A DNA stretch of 64,000 nucleotides from NCBI RefSeq assembly GCF_035189165.1, contig NZ_CP045246.1:558001-622000 (forward strand), given 5' to 3'. This document shows, piece after piece, positions 42,767-51,669 of the stretch. The translations under genes and the position numbers were made by a program. This DNA is from Arthrobacter sp. JZ12 (lineage in GTDB: Bacteria > Actinomycetota > Actinomycetes > Actinomycetales > Micrococcaceae). The notes under the pieces are model-generated. The model saw nothing but the letters and a program-made list of their open reading frames with translations. It had not been told where the DNA came from and searched no databases. Within the stretch, counting starts at the first letter, position 1, and each line of letters starts with the position of its first letter.

Positions 42767-43990
42767 ATGCACTATCGCAATAAACCCGTGCGCCTGCTGA
42801 CGGCCTTTGCCGTCTCCGGCCTTGTGCTGACTGGCTGCGGAACCGCCGCCGGAGAGAACGCCGCGGAGGGCCCTGCCAGCCCTGCCTCGACCGCCGAGAC
42901 CGTCGCTGAGGCCACACCGCGCGTCGTCACCACCTACGACGGCGGCGTCCAGGTCCTCGACGGCGAGACCTTCGAGGTGCTCGGCGACTTCCCGCTGGAG
43001 GGCTTCAACCGCATCAACCCCGCGGGCGACGGCCGCCACGTCATCCTCTCCACGGCAAAGGGCTTCGAGGTGCTGGACACCGGAGTGTGGACGGCTGATG
43101 GAACCTCCTACGCCCAGGACCCGGCGATGACCGACATCGTCTTCCCCACTGAGAAGCCGGGACACGTGGTGCGGCACGACGGCAAGACCATTCTCTTCAG
43201 TGACGGAACCGGGGAGATCGTAGTCTTCGAATCAAGCGACCTGGCGGAAGGGCAGCCTGAGGTTGAAACCTACGCGTCGGAAGAGGCTCACCATGGCGTC
43301 GCCGTCGAACTTTCCAACGGGGAACTGGTCCAGACGCTCGGCAACGACGAGGAGCGCCCCGGCATCGTGGTGTTCGACGAAAACGGCGAGGAAATCGCCC
43401 GCAATGAAGATTGCCCCGGCGTGCACGGGGAAGCAACGGCGGCAGGCGAGGCAGTGGTCATAGGTTGTGAAACCGGCGTCCTCATCTACAGCGACGGTGA
43501 GATCACCAAACTCGACAGCCCCACTGAGTACGGCCGCATCGGGAATCAGGCAGGGTCGGAGGAATCCGTCATCACCCTCGGAGACTACAAGCAGGATCCC
43601 GACGCCGAGCTGGAGCGCCCGGAGCAGATCTCGCTGATCAACACCGAAACCAAAAAGCTCACCCTCGTAGACCTGGGCGCTAGCTACAGTTTCCGGTCAC
43701 TGGCCCGTGGCGCCCACGGTGAAGGACTGATCCTCGGAACGGACGGGGCATTGCACGTCATCGACCCCGAAACCGCAGAGGTGACCGACAGTTTCCCCGT
43801 CATCGACCCCTGGGAAGAGCCGCTGGAGTGGCAGCAGCCGCGCCCCACAATCTTCGTTCATGACCACACCGCCTACATCACCGAACCGTCAACGAACACC
43901 ATCCATGCAGTTGACATCGAAACCGGGGAAATCACCGGCACCGGTGAACTGGAGCAGACTCCGAACGAGCTGACCGCAGTCACCGGATGA
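42767..43990 (+). CDS. aztD: Zinc metallochaperone AztD, copy 2 (no His/Asp loop)
   Basis: A 407-residue lipoprotein (lipobox LTGC, Cys24) clearly paralogous to copy 1, with the same order of strands and shared SVIT/VLDG-type repeats, a conserved NEDCPGVHGEA segment and a similar end (AVDIETGEITGTGELEQTP). At the place of copy 1's HGDHDH loop it reads TADGTSYAQDPA, without His. It therefore probably binds zinc more weakly or differently. AAGGAA precedes the ATG, 48 bp after aztC; a strong terminator follows. Confidence 0.87.
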   Translation: MHYRNKPVRLLTAFAVSGLVLTGCGTAAGENAAEGPASPASTAETVAEATPRVVTTYDGGVQVLDGETFEVLGDFPLEGFNRINPAGDGRHVILSTAKGFEVLDTGVWTADGTSYAQDPAMTDIVFPTEKPGHVVRHDGKTILFSDGTGEIVVFESSDLAEGQPEVETYASEEAHHGVAVELSNGELVQTLGNDEERPGIVVFDENGEEIARNEDCPGVHGEATAAGEAVVIGCETGVLIYSDGEITKLDSPTEYGRIGNQAGSEESVITLGDYKQDPDAELERPEQISLINTETKKLTLVDLGASYSFRSLARGAHGEGLILGTDGALHVIDPETAEVTDSFPVIDPWEEPLEWQQPRPTIFVHDHTAYITEPSTNTIHAVDIETGEITGTGELEQTPNELTAVTG

Positions 43991-44006
43991 GCTGACTATG
44001 GCCGAA

Positions 44007-44040
44007 GGGCTCCGTCGCGCGTGGGGGTGCGACGGGGCCC
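44007..44040 (+). terminator. Terminator of the azt operon
   Basis: A 12-bp stem (44007-44018 with 44029-44040, one G-U pair), a 10-nt loop and then TTTGCTGATTT. It starts 16 bp after the aztD2 stop and separates it from the CopD-like gene. Confidence 0.8.
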
Positions 44041-44122
44041 TTTGCTGATTTCGGGATTTTGTCGTCCCCGGGGCATACGATCGCACTGTCGGGTTCAAAA
44101 GCCAGCTAAATGGAAGGACAGC

Positions 44123-45145
44123 ATGGTCCGCTTCCGCCGTTTCGCCCCTCCTGCAGTGGAGGGAACGCGCCCGGAGCGGCTGGGTTTCCTGCTTCCGCTC
44201 TGCGCGGCGGCCCTGGTGATGGCAGCGGTGCCGCTGGTGCTCCTTGCAATAACCGACGACGGCGGCACACCGGATCTGTTCGCTCGAACCCTGCCGCTGG
44301 TCCGGGCCCTGCTTTATCTCGTCAGCCTGGGCACGATCGCCCTGCTGTGCGCAGGGGTGCTCCTGCCGCGCGACGCTCTGGATGAGGAATTGTCCCACCC
44401 AGCCGTGCGGCTGGGCCGGCAGGGAAGCACGGTCGGGATTGGCGCCGTCGTCGTCGGTGTAGTGCTGCTCTTCTGGACCTATGCCGACATCGTGGGGGAG
44501 CCGGCGCTCACTGAGGGTGGTCTTGGAGACTTCGGGTTGTTCCTGCGCGAGCTTGCCTCGGGCAGGGCCCTGCTCGCGCTGTGTGGATTGATGGCGGTCA
44601 GTGCCGTGGTGGCCGGGCTGGCGCAGACCGAAACGGCGTTGAGGATGGCGCTCTTTCTTGCAGTTGCCGGCACGGCAACCCTCGGGTTGGGCGGGCACGG
44701 TGCGTCCGAAACCGGGCACAGTCTCGTGATGTTCACACTGACCTCCCACATCGGCGCCGCATCGCTCTGGGTGGGCGGGCTGGCTGGTCTAGGCTGGCTG
44801 GCGCTCGCCGGTGGTTCCCCGCTGGAGCCAGCTGTTCGAAGGTTCAGCAGAATCGCGCTGATCTGTGCGTTGATAGTTACAGTCAGCGGGGTGGCGAGTG
44901 CGCTGTTCGGCGTATCGGATGTGGCGCAGCTTCCGGGCACGCTGTACGGCGCTGTGCTGTTGCTGAAGGTGCTCGCGTTGGGGATCCTGATCGTGTTCGG
45001 CGTGTTGCACCGACGCCGGTTGGCGTCCGAGGCTTTTGGCGGAGCAGCCTTCCTGCGCCTTGCCGCCGGTGAACTTCTGGTGATGGGTGCGGCATACGGG
45101 TTGGCAATCGCCCTGACGGGCCTGGATCCACCGGCGGCCCCATAA
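44123..45145 (+). CDS. CopD-family membrane protein
   Basis: A 340-residue protein with about eight membrane helices. The second half matches CopD/YcnJ: TSHIGAASLWVGGLAGLGWLAL (about 208-229), where the His is conserved and may bind copper. The family is linked to copper uptake or export, depending on the lineage. AAGGACA precedes the ATG at 44123; the frame is open earlier. It follows the azt operon but is separated from it by a terminator, so shared metal control is unproven. Confidence 0.82.
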   Translation: MVRFRRFAPPAVEGTRPERLGFLLPLCAAALVMAAVPLVLLAITDDGGTPDLFARTLPLVRALLYLVSLGTIALLCAGVLLPRDALDEELSHPAVRLGRQGSTVGIGAVVVGVVLLFWTYADIVGEPALTEGGLGDFGLFLRELASGRALLALCGLMAVSAVVAGLAQTETALRMALFLAVAGTATLGLGGHGASETGHSLVMFTLTSHIGAASLWVGGLAGLGWLALAGGSPLEPAVRRFSRIALICALIVTVSGVASALFGVSDVAQLPGTLYGAVLLLKVLALGILIVFGVLHRRRLASEAFGGAAFLRLAAGELLVMGAAYGLAIALTGLDPPAAP

Positions 45146-45215
45146 CCTAAACGTCACGGTCTGGTAAAGAGGCGCTCCGAACGGACCGCCCGGAGCAACC
45201 GGGAAAGCACCTTCC

Positions 45216-45248
45216 GTTAACCTTCGAGTCACCTTCGCTTCCTAAACA
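45216..45248 (+). promoter_or_regulatory. PHO-box-like direct repeats before wall-anchored nucleotidase
   Basis: GTTAACCTTCG (45216-45226) and AGTCACCTTCG (45227-45237) are adjacent 11-bp repeats, identical at 8 of 11 positions. A weaker third unit is CTTCCTAAACA (45238-45248). The (G/A)(T/G)T(A/C)ACCTTCG form fits the Streptomyces PhoP box. The ATG of the nucleotidase gene is 43 bp downstream. Confidence 0.6.
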
Positions 45249-45291
45249 GGGAAGGCACTCGCTCTGTCACCTTTTTCTGGGGAGAATCTGC

Positions 45292-48200
45292 ATGTCCTTT
45301 TTCAGGCGCCGTCCGCGCCCAATTTTCCGTGCTGCAGCAACAACTGCAGCGCTGGCCGTCACCGGAGCATGCCTTGTTGCAGCGCCAGTAAGTGCCGCGA
45401 TCGTTCCCGAACCGATCAGTTACTCGTCGGAGAACGCGGAACTGACGCTCAAGCCGGTTGGTACCTACGAGTCCAAGATCGCAGACGCATCAGCCGCTGA
45501 GATCGTTGCCCATCACGCAGCGTCGCAGCGCCTGTTTGTCGTGAACGCTGAGAACGCCGCGGTCGACGTTCTCGACGTTCTCGACGTCTCGGACCCGACC
45601 AATCCTGCCTTCCTGTTCAGCATCACTGACAGCGAAGGTGGCGTTGCCAACTCGGTTGCGATCCGGCCCGACGGACTGGGCGTGATTGCCCTCGAGGCAC
45701 AAACCAAGACCGACGCCGGCAAGCTGGTCTTCTTCGACGCCACCGCAGACGCGCCAGCACCGTTGGGCTCAGTAGCGGTTGGCGCCCTCCCCGACATGGT
45801 GACGATCTCGGAGGACGGCGCCTACGCCGTCGTCGCCAATGAGGGCGAGCCGAACGACGACTACACCGTCGACCCCGAAGGCTCCATCAGTGTCGTGACC
45901 CTGCCGGAGACACTGGCTGCCCCCGCACAGGAGGCGGTGAAGACCGCGACCTTCAACGGTTTCGAGGGCGGAAACCTCCCTGAGGGAGTACGCATCTTCG
46001 CGGGCATCGACGGAGCAGACAAGCCCGTTTCCCGCGGCCTGGAGCCGGAATACATCGCGCTCGACGGCGGCACCGCCTACGCCGCGCTGCAGGAAGCCAA
46101 CGCTGTTGCCGTGGTTGACCTCGCAACAGCAACAGTCACCAACATCTGGCCGCTTGGCGCCAAGGACCACGGCCTGCCCGGCAACGGACTGGACACTTCC
46201 GACCGCGACCCCGAGGGCGCGCCGACCGTCAACATCCGCACCGTTGAAGGGCTCAACGGCCTGTACATGCCGGACGGCATCAACGCCTACACCGCCGGCG
46301 GCGAGACCTATCTGGTCACCGCGAACGAGGGCGATGCCCGCGAATGGGGCACCTATGTTGAGCCCGCCCGCGTGAAGGACCTCGGCCAGGAAGAGGGGCT
46401 CGCTCCCATCTGTGAGACCAGTCCGCTCGCCGGACTCACCGGTGATGCCGAGCTCGGCCGCCTGAACGTCTCAACCGCCTCCGGCCTGAACGCCGCCGGC
46501 GAATGCTACGAGGAGCTCTACGCCTTCGGCGGCCGTTCCTTCTCCATCTGGTCAACGGACGGGACGCAGGTCTTCGACTCAGGCGACGCCTTCGAGCAAA
46601 TCACCTCTGCCGTCATCCCCGGGTTCTTCAACTCCAACCACTCGGAGTCCAACCTCGAAGGACGCACTGACGACAAGGGTCCGGAGCCGGAGAACCTGAC
46701 CATCGGCGAAATCAATGGACGCACCTACGCATTCATCGGTTTCGAGCGCGTCGGCGGCATCGCGGTATTCGACATCACCGATCCCGCCAACAGCACCTTC
46801 GAGACCTACCTGAACAACCGCAACTTCGCGGAGTCACTCGAAGACGGCGGAGATTTGTCTGCTGCCGGTGACCTCGGTCCCGAAGGCCTGACCTTTATCC
46901 CGGCTCAGGATTCCCCGAGCGGCAAGCCGATGATCGCCGTCGGCAACGAGGTTTCCGGAACCGCCACGCTGTTCGATGTTGAGACCAAGACCACCACGGT
47001 CCAGGTTCTGGGCATCAACGACTTCCACGGCCGAATCGAGGCCAATGGTGCAGAAGCCGGTGCCGCTGTTCTGTCCGGAGCTGTCGCCCAGCTGCGCGAA
47101 GAGAACCCGAACACCCTGTTTGTCTCGGCAGGCGACAACATCGGCGCCTCCACCTTTACCTCGTTCTCCCAGGACGACGCTCCGACCATCGACGCGCTGC
47201 GTGAAGCAGGGCTCGACGTTTCCGCCGTCGGTAACCACGAGTTCGACCGCGGGTTCGAGGACCTGATCGACCGCGTGCTTCCGCAGTACGGCGGCGGCCA
47301 GTTCGGTCTCGGCGCCAACGTGTACGACGCCGCTACCGGCGAGCCCGCACTGGACGAGTACTACGTTCAGGAGGTCGACGGCGTGCGTGTCGGTTTCATC
47401 GGCACCGTAACCGAGCAGACGCCGTCGTTGGTGTCCCCGGACGGCATTGCCGGCCTCGAATTCGGCAGTGCACTTGAAGCAGCCAACCGTGTTGCCGGCG
47501 AGCTCCAGGACGGCGACGAGGCGAACGGCGAAGCCGACGTCATCGTCCTGCTCTCCCACGACGGTTCCGAGACCACCAACTGCGAAGCCATTGGATCCGA
47601 GAACTCTAAGTACGGCGAGCTCGTTCGCGGTGCGTCCCCGGCGATTGACGCGATCATCTCCGGCCACACCCACCTCGCCTACGACTGCTCCTTCCCGGTT
47701 GAGGGTTGGGCTCCAGGCCTGGAGCGTCCGGTCATGATGGCGCACCAGTACGGAACCACGCTTGACCAGCTGCGGATCACCGTGAACCGCGAGGACAAGT
47801 CCGTTGTCGCCATCCAGTCGGACCTGCTTCCCCTGACCCGCGAGGAGGGCGAGGAAGACGTGCCGCTGTACCCGGCTGACCCGGAGGTAGCCGCGATCGT
47901 TGACGAGGCTTCCGAGCAGGCCGAGGTTGTGGGCGCCGAGGTCATCGGCTCCATCACCGCTGACATCACCCGCGGGGGCGAGAACGGTTCTGATCGCGGC
48001 GTCGAGTCCTCGCTGGGCAACCTGGTGGCGGACATGCAGCTGTGGGCAACGTCGAATGAGAACTTCGCCGGCGAGCCCGCCCAGATCGCCCTCATGAACC
48101 CGGGCGGGCTGCGCGCAGACCTGCTGTACGGCGAAGACGGCACTGTCACCTACAAGGACGTTGCCAGCACCCAGCCGTTCGGCAACACGCTCTTCACCAT

Positions 48201-49050
48201 GGACCTCACCGGCGCACAGCTGAAGCAGGTTCTGGAGGAGCAGTGGCAGCCGGAGGGTTCGTCACGCGCCAAGCTGCATCTCGGCATCTCCGAGGGCTTC
48301 AGCTACACGTACGATCCCGCAGCGGCCCGCGGCGAGCACATCCTCTCGATGAGCTACAACGGAGAACCTATCGCGGACGACGACGTCTTCCGCGTTGCGG
48401 CCAACTCCTTCCTGGCAGCCGGCGGCGACAACTTCTTCACGCTCGCTGACGGCACCAACCGCGCCGACTCCGGGCAGATCGACCTGGTTGCCGCCGTCGA
48501 GTTCTTCGAGACCTTCGAAACTGTCAGCCCGGCTCCGCTGGGACGTGCGGTCATCGCATCAGAGGTGGAAGACGGAGCCTGGGGTGCTGTCCTCGAACTC
48601 GACAAGACCACCGTCGAGCAGGGCGGAACGGTTCAGGCCACTGTGTCCGGCCTGGAACCCGGCCAGCAGATCGCTGCGACCCTGTTCTCCGAGCCGGTCG
48701 TCATTGAGGGCATCCCGGCGGCTGACACCGACGGTGTGACGACGTTCGCCGTCGAGATCCCTGCCGACTTCGAACTCGGTGAGCACGCGCTTGAGGTCTC
48801 GGCGGCCGGCTACGAGCCGATTACCGCAACCATCACCGTGGTCGCTGCGGCCACCGGCAGCCCGGGCGACAACGGCGATGACAGCACCAACGACGTCGTT
48901 CCCGGCACTGGCGGCAACCTTGCCGACACCGGCGCCAACGTGCTGGTGGCTGCCGGCGTGGGCCTCCTGCTCGCGCTGGCCGGCGCACTGCTGCTGATGT
49001 ACCGCCGTCGTTCCACCGCCTCGGTGGATGAGGAAGTGGCTGCAAGCTAG
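45292..49050 (+). CDS. Wall-anchored choice-of-anchor-I / 5'-nucleotidase metallophosphatase
   Basis: A 1252-residue exported protein. A signal peptide ends about residue 35 (APVSAA). Residues about 50-540 form the beta-propeller-like choice-of-anchor I domain. The metallophosphatase starts near 566 with GINDFHGR, then FVSAGDN, GNHEFDRG (about 646-653) and SGHTH (about 790), followed by the 5'-nucleotidase C-terminal domain. The sorting signal is LADTG (1210-1214), then a hydrophobic helix and RRR: an LAxTG-type site for class E sortase. It removes phosphate from extracellular nucleotides. The PHO-box-like repeats fit phosphate scavenging. GGGGAG precedes the ATG. Confidence 0.9.
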   Translation: MSFFRRRPRPIFRAAATTAALAVTGACLVAAPVSAAIVPEPISYSSENAELTLKPVGTYESKIADASAAEIVAHHAASQRLFVVNAENAAVDVLDVLDVSDPTNPAFLFSITDSEGGVANSVAIRPDGLGVIALEAQTKTDAGKLVFFDATADAPAPLGSVAVGALPDMVTISEDGAYAVVANEGEPNDDYTVDPEGSISVVTLPETLAAPAQEAVKTATFNGFEGGNLPEGVRIFAGIDGADKPVSRGLEPEYIALDGGTAYAALQEANAVAVVDLATATVTNIWPLGAKDHGLPGNGLDTSDRDPEGAPTVNIRTVEGLNGLYMPDGINAYTAGGETYLVTANEGDAREWGTYVEPARVKDLGQEEGLAPICETSPLAGLTGDAELGRLNVSTASGLNAAGECYEELYAFGGRSFSIWSTDGTQVFDSGDAFEQITSAVIPGFFNSNHSESNLEGRTDDKGPEPENLTIGEINGRTYAFIGFERVGGIAVFDITDPANSTFETYLNNRNFAESLEDGGDLSAAGDLGPEGLTFIPAQDSPSGKPMIAVGNEVSGTATLFDVETKTTTVQVLGINDFHGRIEANGAEAGAAVLSGAVAQLREENPNTLFVSAGDNIGASTFTSFSQDDAPTIDALREAGLDVSAVGNHEFDRGFEDLIDRVLPQYGGGQFGLGANVYDAATGEPALDEYYVQEVDGVRVGFIGTVTEQTPSLVSPDGIAGLEFGSALEAANRVAGELQDGDEANGEADVIVLLSHDGSETTNCEAIGSENSKYGELVRGASPAIDAIISGHTHLAYDCSFPVEGWAPGLERPVMMAHQYGTTLDQLRITVNREDKSVVAIQSDLLPLTREEGEEDVPLYPADPEVAAIVDEASEQAEVVGAEVIGSITADITRGGENGSDRGVESSLGNLVADMQLWATSNENFAGEPAQIALMNPGGLRADLLYGEDGTVTYKDVASTQPFGNTLFTMDLTGAQLKQVLEEQWQPEGSSRAKLHLGISEGFSYTYDPAAARGEHILSMSYNGEPIADDDVFRVAANSFLAAGGDNFFTLADGTNRADSGQIDLVAAVEFFETFETVSPAPLGRAVIASEVEDGAWGAVLELDKTTVEQGGTVQATVSGLEPGQQIAATLFSEPVVIEGIPAADTDGVTTFAVEIPADFELGEHALEVSAAGYEPITATITVVAAATGSPGDNGDDSTNDVVPGTGGNLADTGANVLVAAGVGLLLALAGALLLMYRRRSTASVDEEVAAS

Positions 49051-49064
49051 CAGTCCGACGAGTG

Positions 49065-49100
49065 TGCCCCGGTGCCTCCGTGGGGGGAGGTGCCGGGGCA
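49065..49100 (+). terminator. Terminator after the nucleotidase gene
   Basis: A 15-bp stem with two G-U pairs (49065-49079 with 49086-49100), a 6-nt loop, then TCTCGTTTT. It starts 15 bp after the stop codon. Confidence 0.85.
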
Positions 49101-49147
49101 TCTCGTTTTAAGACGCAGTGCACCTCGACACTGCGCGGGGCCGGAGG

Positions 49148-49549
49148 TCAGTGCCGCGGCAAAGTTCGTCCGGCTGCTGCCAAACGGGCTGCCCGCGGTG
49201 CGGCGCGCTTCTGGCTTCTGACTGCTCCGCACACAGGAAGGGAAGGAAGCTGGGCGAGCAGCCCGCATTCCGGGTATACCTGCGGAAACTGAAGGGTGAC
49301 AGCGCCTACATCATGGTGCTGGTACTCGCCATCCAGTGCATTCGATAGGGCTTCTGCAGCGGCTGGATCTACGTGCAAGGCGTTCGTCAGGTCGACTTTC
49401 ACGGCGAGACCGTCGATCAAAGCGCTGGCTCGCCGGATCACCGGAAGCAGAGCCCTATAGCTCTCAATCGTGAGACACCCATTGACTGCAAGAACGGCGG
49501 AATTGCGATCGATGTCCAGCCGAACCAGAATGCGAAGCTTGTGATCCAT
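49148..49549 (-). CDS. STAS-like small protein
   Basis: A 133-residue protein. The strands LRILVRLDIDRNSAVLAVNGCLTIESYRALLPVIRRAS, then GLAVKVDLTNALHVDPAAAEALSNAL, resemble a STAS (anti-sigma antagonist) domain, with a conserved-type D-L-T-N turn in place of the phosphorylatable D-L/S motif. The C-terminal 30 residues are basic. Function unknown. I start at the ATG at 49549, with GGGAA upstream; the frame is open to 49612. No partner anti-sigma gene lies nearby. Confidence 0.6.
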   Translation of the reverse strand: MDHKLRILVRLDIDRNSAVLAVNGCLTIESYRALLPVIRRASALIDGLAVKVDLTNALHVDPAAAEALSNALDGEYQHHDVGAVTLQFPQVYPECGLLAQLPSLPVCGAVRSQKRAAPRAARLAAAGRTLPRH

Positions 49550-49612
49550 GGCGGTTCCCGAGAGTCCGTGAGGAAGCGCCCGTTGCTCAAGCTTCTGTGA
49601 TTCTAGCAACAA

Positions 49613-50341
49613 CTAAGCTCGCTTATCAATCCTCAGGCTGGGGTCACCGGTCGAATCAGTCCGGGAACCGGCGCCGGGGGAGACGGCGTGGCCAAGGATG
49701 TGGGCAGTGGCTGGAACCAGTGGCTGGACCGAAAAGTCGAAGCGGCGGTTGTCCTGCACCTCGAAGCCGGCTTCCGTTATCGCCCGCAGGGTGTCGCGGT
49801 TGGGATGGCACCCACCTGCGGCGCGTTGCCAAAGGGGCGTCAGGAGGTCCTGCGCGGCGGCGAGGACGGCAGAGTTGGACCGGACGTGCTCGTAGAAGGC
49901 AAGGATCCCACCCGACTTCAGCACCCTTCGCCCTTCGGCCAGCGCGGCGGCCTGGTCGGGAACGCTGCACAGGACCAGGCTGACAACGACGGCGTCGGCG
50001 CTCGCGTCAGGTGCTGGGATCGTTTCGGCGGTGCCGGTGACAACCCTCACCGGCACCGGTGCTACTTGTGCTTGCTGCTGTGCCAGGGGCCTCAGATGGT
50101 CGTCCGGTTCAATCGCGAGCACGCTGGTGACCGTGCTGGGGTAGTGGGCAAAGTTTGCTCCGTTGCCGGCACCGATCTCGACGACACTACCGCTCAGTCT
50201 CTGCAGCAGCTCGCGGCGATGCGCTGCAGCGCCCCTGCCGTCCATCCCCTCCACGGCGCGGGCATAGGCCCGTGCGAAGCGCGGATGCTGCAGGTGGGCA
50301 GGGCCGTTGGGGGAGTCAGGATCGCGTTCCGGGGAAGTCAT
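49613..50341 (-). CDS. Class I SAM-dependent methyltransferase (UbiE-like)
   Basis: A 242-residue methyltransferase with motif I VVEIGAGNGANFAHYP (53-68), AIEPDD and a VSLVLCSVPD segment near residue 120, then LKSGGILAFYEHV. The fold and motifs resemble UbiE/COQ5 and phospholipid N-methyltransferase relatives; the substrate cannot be predicted. No strong ribosome site precedes the ATG. It is co-directional with the protease and STAS-like genes, 78 bp and 63 bp apart. Confidence 0.87.
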   Translation of the reverse strand: MTSPERDPDSPNGPAHLQHPRFARAYARAVEGMDGRGAAAHRRELLQRLSGSVVEIGAGNGANFAHYPSTVTSVLAIEPDDHLRPLAQQQAQVAPVPVRVVTGTAETIPAPDASADAVVVSLVLCSVPDQAAALAEGRRVLKSGGILAFYEHVRSNSAVLAAAQDLLTPLWQRAAGGCHPNRDTLRAITEAGFEVQDNRRFDFSVQPLVPATAHILGHAVSPGAGSRTDSTGDPSLRIDKRA

Positions 50342-50419
50342 GGGCCCACTGTGTCCATGAGGCGATTTGACGTCAAGGCTTGACGAAGATCCCGCCGGTC
50401 GGAAACGAGCCGGACGCAG

Positions 50420-51460
50420 CTACAGCTCAGGCACGCAAGGTCCGGCTCCGAGACGCGCCAGTCCCGCGCGGTCGCCATCGGCCAGTTCGATCACGGGGCT
50501 CGACTCATGCATCAACTGGGTCGGATCGTTCACATGGTCCAGGCCCAGGACGTGCGCCAGCTCGTGCACGATCACTGCCCGGACCTGATCACGTCCGCCC
50601 GGGTGCGACAGGATGTTCGCTAAATCGGGAGCGTCCAGCATCGTCTGGCCGGCTACGAGCACGATCGGCTTGCCTGGCCGCTGGGCGATTTCGCTGCCGC
50701 CGAGGCCGGCGATGGCGCCGGTCAGCTCCGGCACTTCCGTCGGGCTCGTCCAGGTGATCAGGATCGGGGCCCACCGCTCGCCATACAGTTCGGGCTGGTA
50801 GGGATCCCTCACCTCAGGGCTCGGCCCTTCTACGGTTGGGCCGTCGAAGACGAAGGTCAGCCCGGTGGCTGCGGCTACTTCGGCGACTGCCTCCTGCACG
50901 AGTCCCTCCGAACCCGCAGGGGCGAAGTCAGGCCGGATCACGTAGTGGACAGGGCGGCACGGGTCATAGGCCACCACGTCCTGGTTCACGCCTTCAAAGG
51001 AATACAACGCGTACTGGGAGGAACCAGTGGAGGGTGGAGGAGCGCCGAGGGGTGTAGAGGACGCTTCGACACCACGTGGCGGAACATTCGACCATGGCAA
51101 GTGCGGTGTGAGATCCGGGAGGATTTCGCGCTGTAGAACCGACGGCGCGAGGTAGAGCACGGCGACCAGTGCGATGAGCGCCGCGGTACGTACCCTCAGC
51201 TTGGAAGCAGAAGACCGCGGACGACGGCGGCGCGGTGTCTTCCGCCGTCGTCGTCCGTCGTTATCTGCTGCATAGGCACGCAACTGTTCATTGAGAGCTT
51301 CCTCCAGCGCCCACTGCGGGACACGACCCGAGGCGGATCGTCTCAGCCCGCCAGGTGAACCGTCGGCCGGTGAGGGTCTTGCCGGCACTCCTGATGACTT
51401 GGGCCGCCGTGACGACGGCTCGTCCTCCCTATGGAACCACTCACGGTCCAGTACCCCCAT
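50420..51460 (-). CDS. Membrane-anchored matrixin-type zinc metalloprotease
   Basis: A 346-residue protein. An N-terminal basic cytoplasmic segment of about 90 residues (RRRRKTPRRRRPR) precedes one membrane helix (about 93-110, ALIALVAVLYLAP). The extracellular part has HELAHVLGLDHVND (about 304-317), an HExxHxxGxxH metzincin site, followed by a Met-turn in QLMHES. Matrixins cleave proteins; bacterial homologues are little studied. The ATG at 51460 begins the homologous region; the frame is open upstream. Substrate and regulation unknown. Confidence 0.85.
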   Translation of the reverse strand: MGVLDREWFHREDEPSSRRPKSSGVPARPSPADGSPGGLRRSASGRVPQWALEEALNEQLRAYAADNDGRRRRKTPRRRRPRSSASKLRVRTAALIALVAVLYLAPSVLQREILPDLTPHLPWSNVPPRGVEASSTPLGAPPPSTGSSQYALYSFEGVNQDVVAYDPCRPVHYVIRPDFAPAGSEGLVQEAVAEVAAATGLTFVFDGPTVEGPSPEVRDPYQPELYGERWAPILITWTSPTEVPELTGAIAGLGGSEIAQRPGKPIVLVAGQTMLDAPDLANILSHPGGRDQVRAVIVHELAHVLGLDHVNDPTQLMHESSPVIELADGDRAGLARLGAGPCVPEL

Positions 51461-51669
51461 GCTTGCTCTTTCTTCGATCGCAGCGACTGCCAGGAATAGC
51501 TTCTTCGACGGAGGAGGTTGATTCGCTTCAACTGCGCGAATCTTGCCGAAAAGCTGCGTGGGTGCGTCCGCGGCGTGTGCCACGTCATGTTCCGGGAACG
51601 CCCGACGTCGGAATGTCGGACGGGACCGAGGTGTTGCGCCGAACAGGAGACCCAAACGAAAGGAACGGC

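Noticed and set aside
45556..45590. Tandem short repeat in the nucleotidase gene
   Set aside because: GTTCTCGAC repeats code for DVLDVLDV, an in-frame local duplication with no sign of a mobile element.
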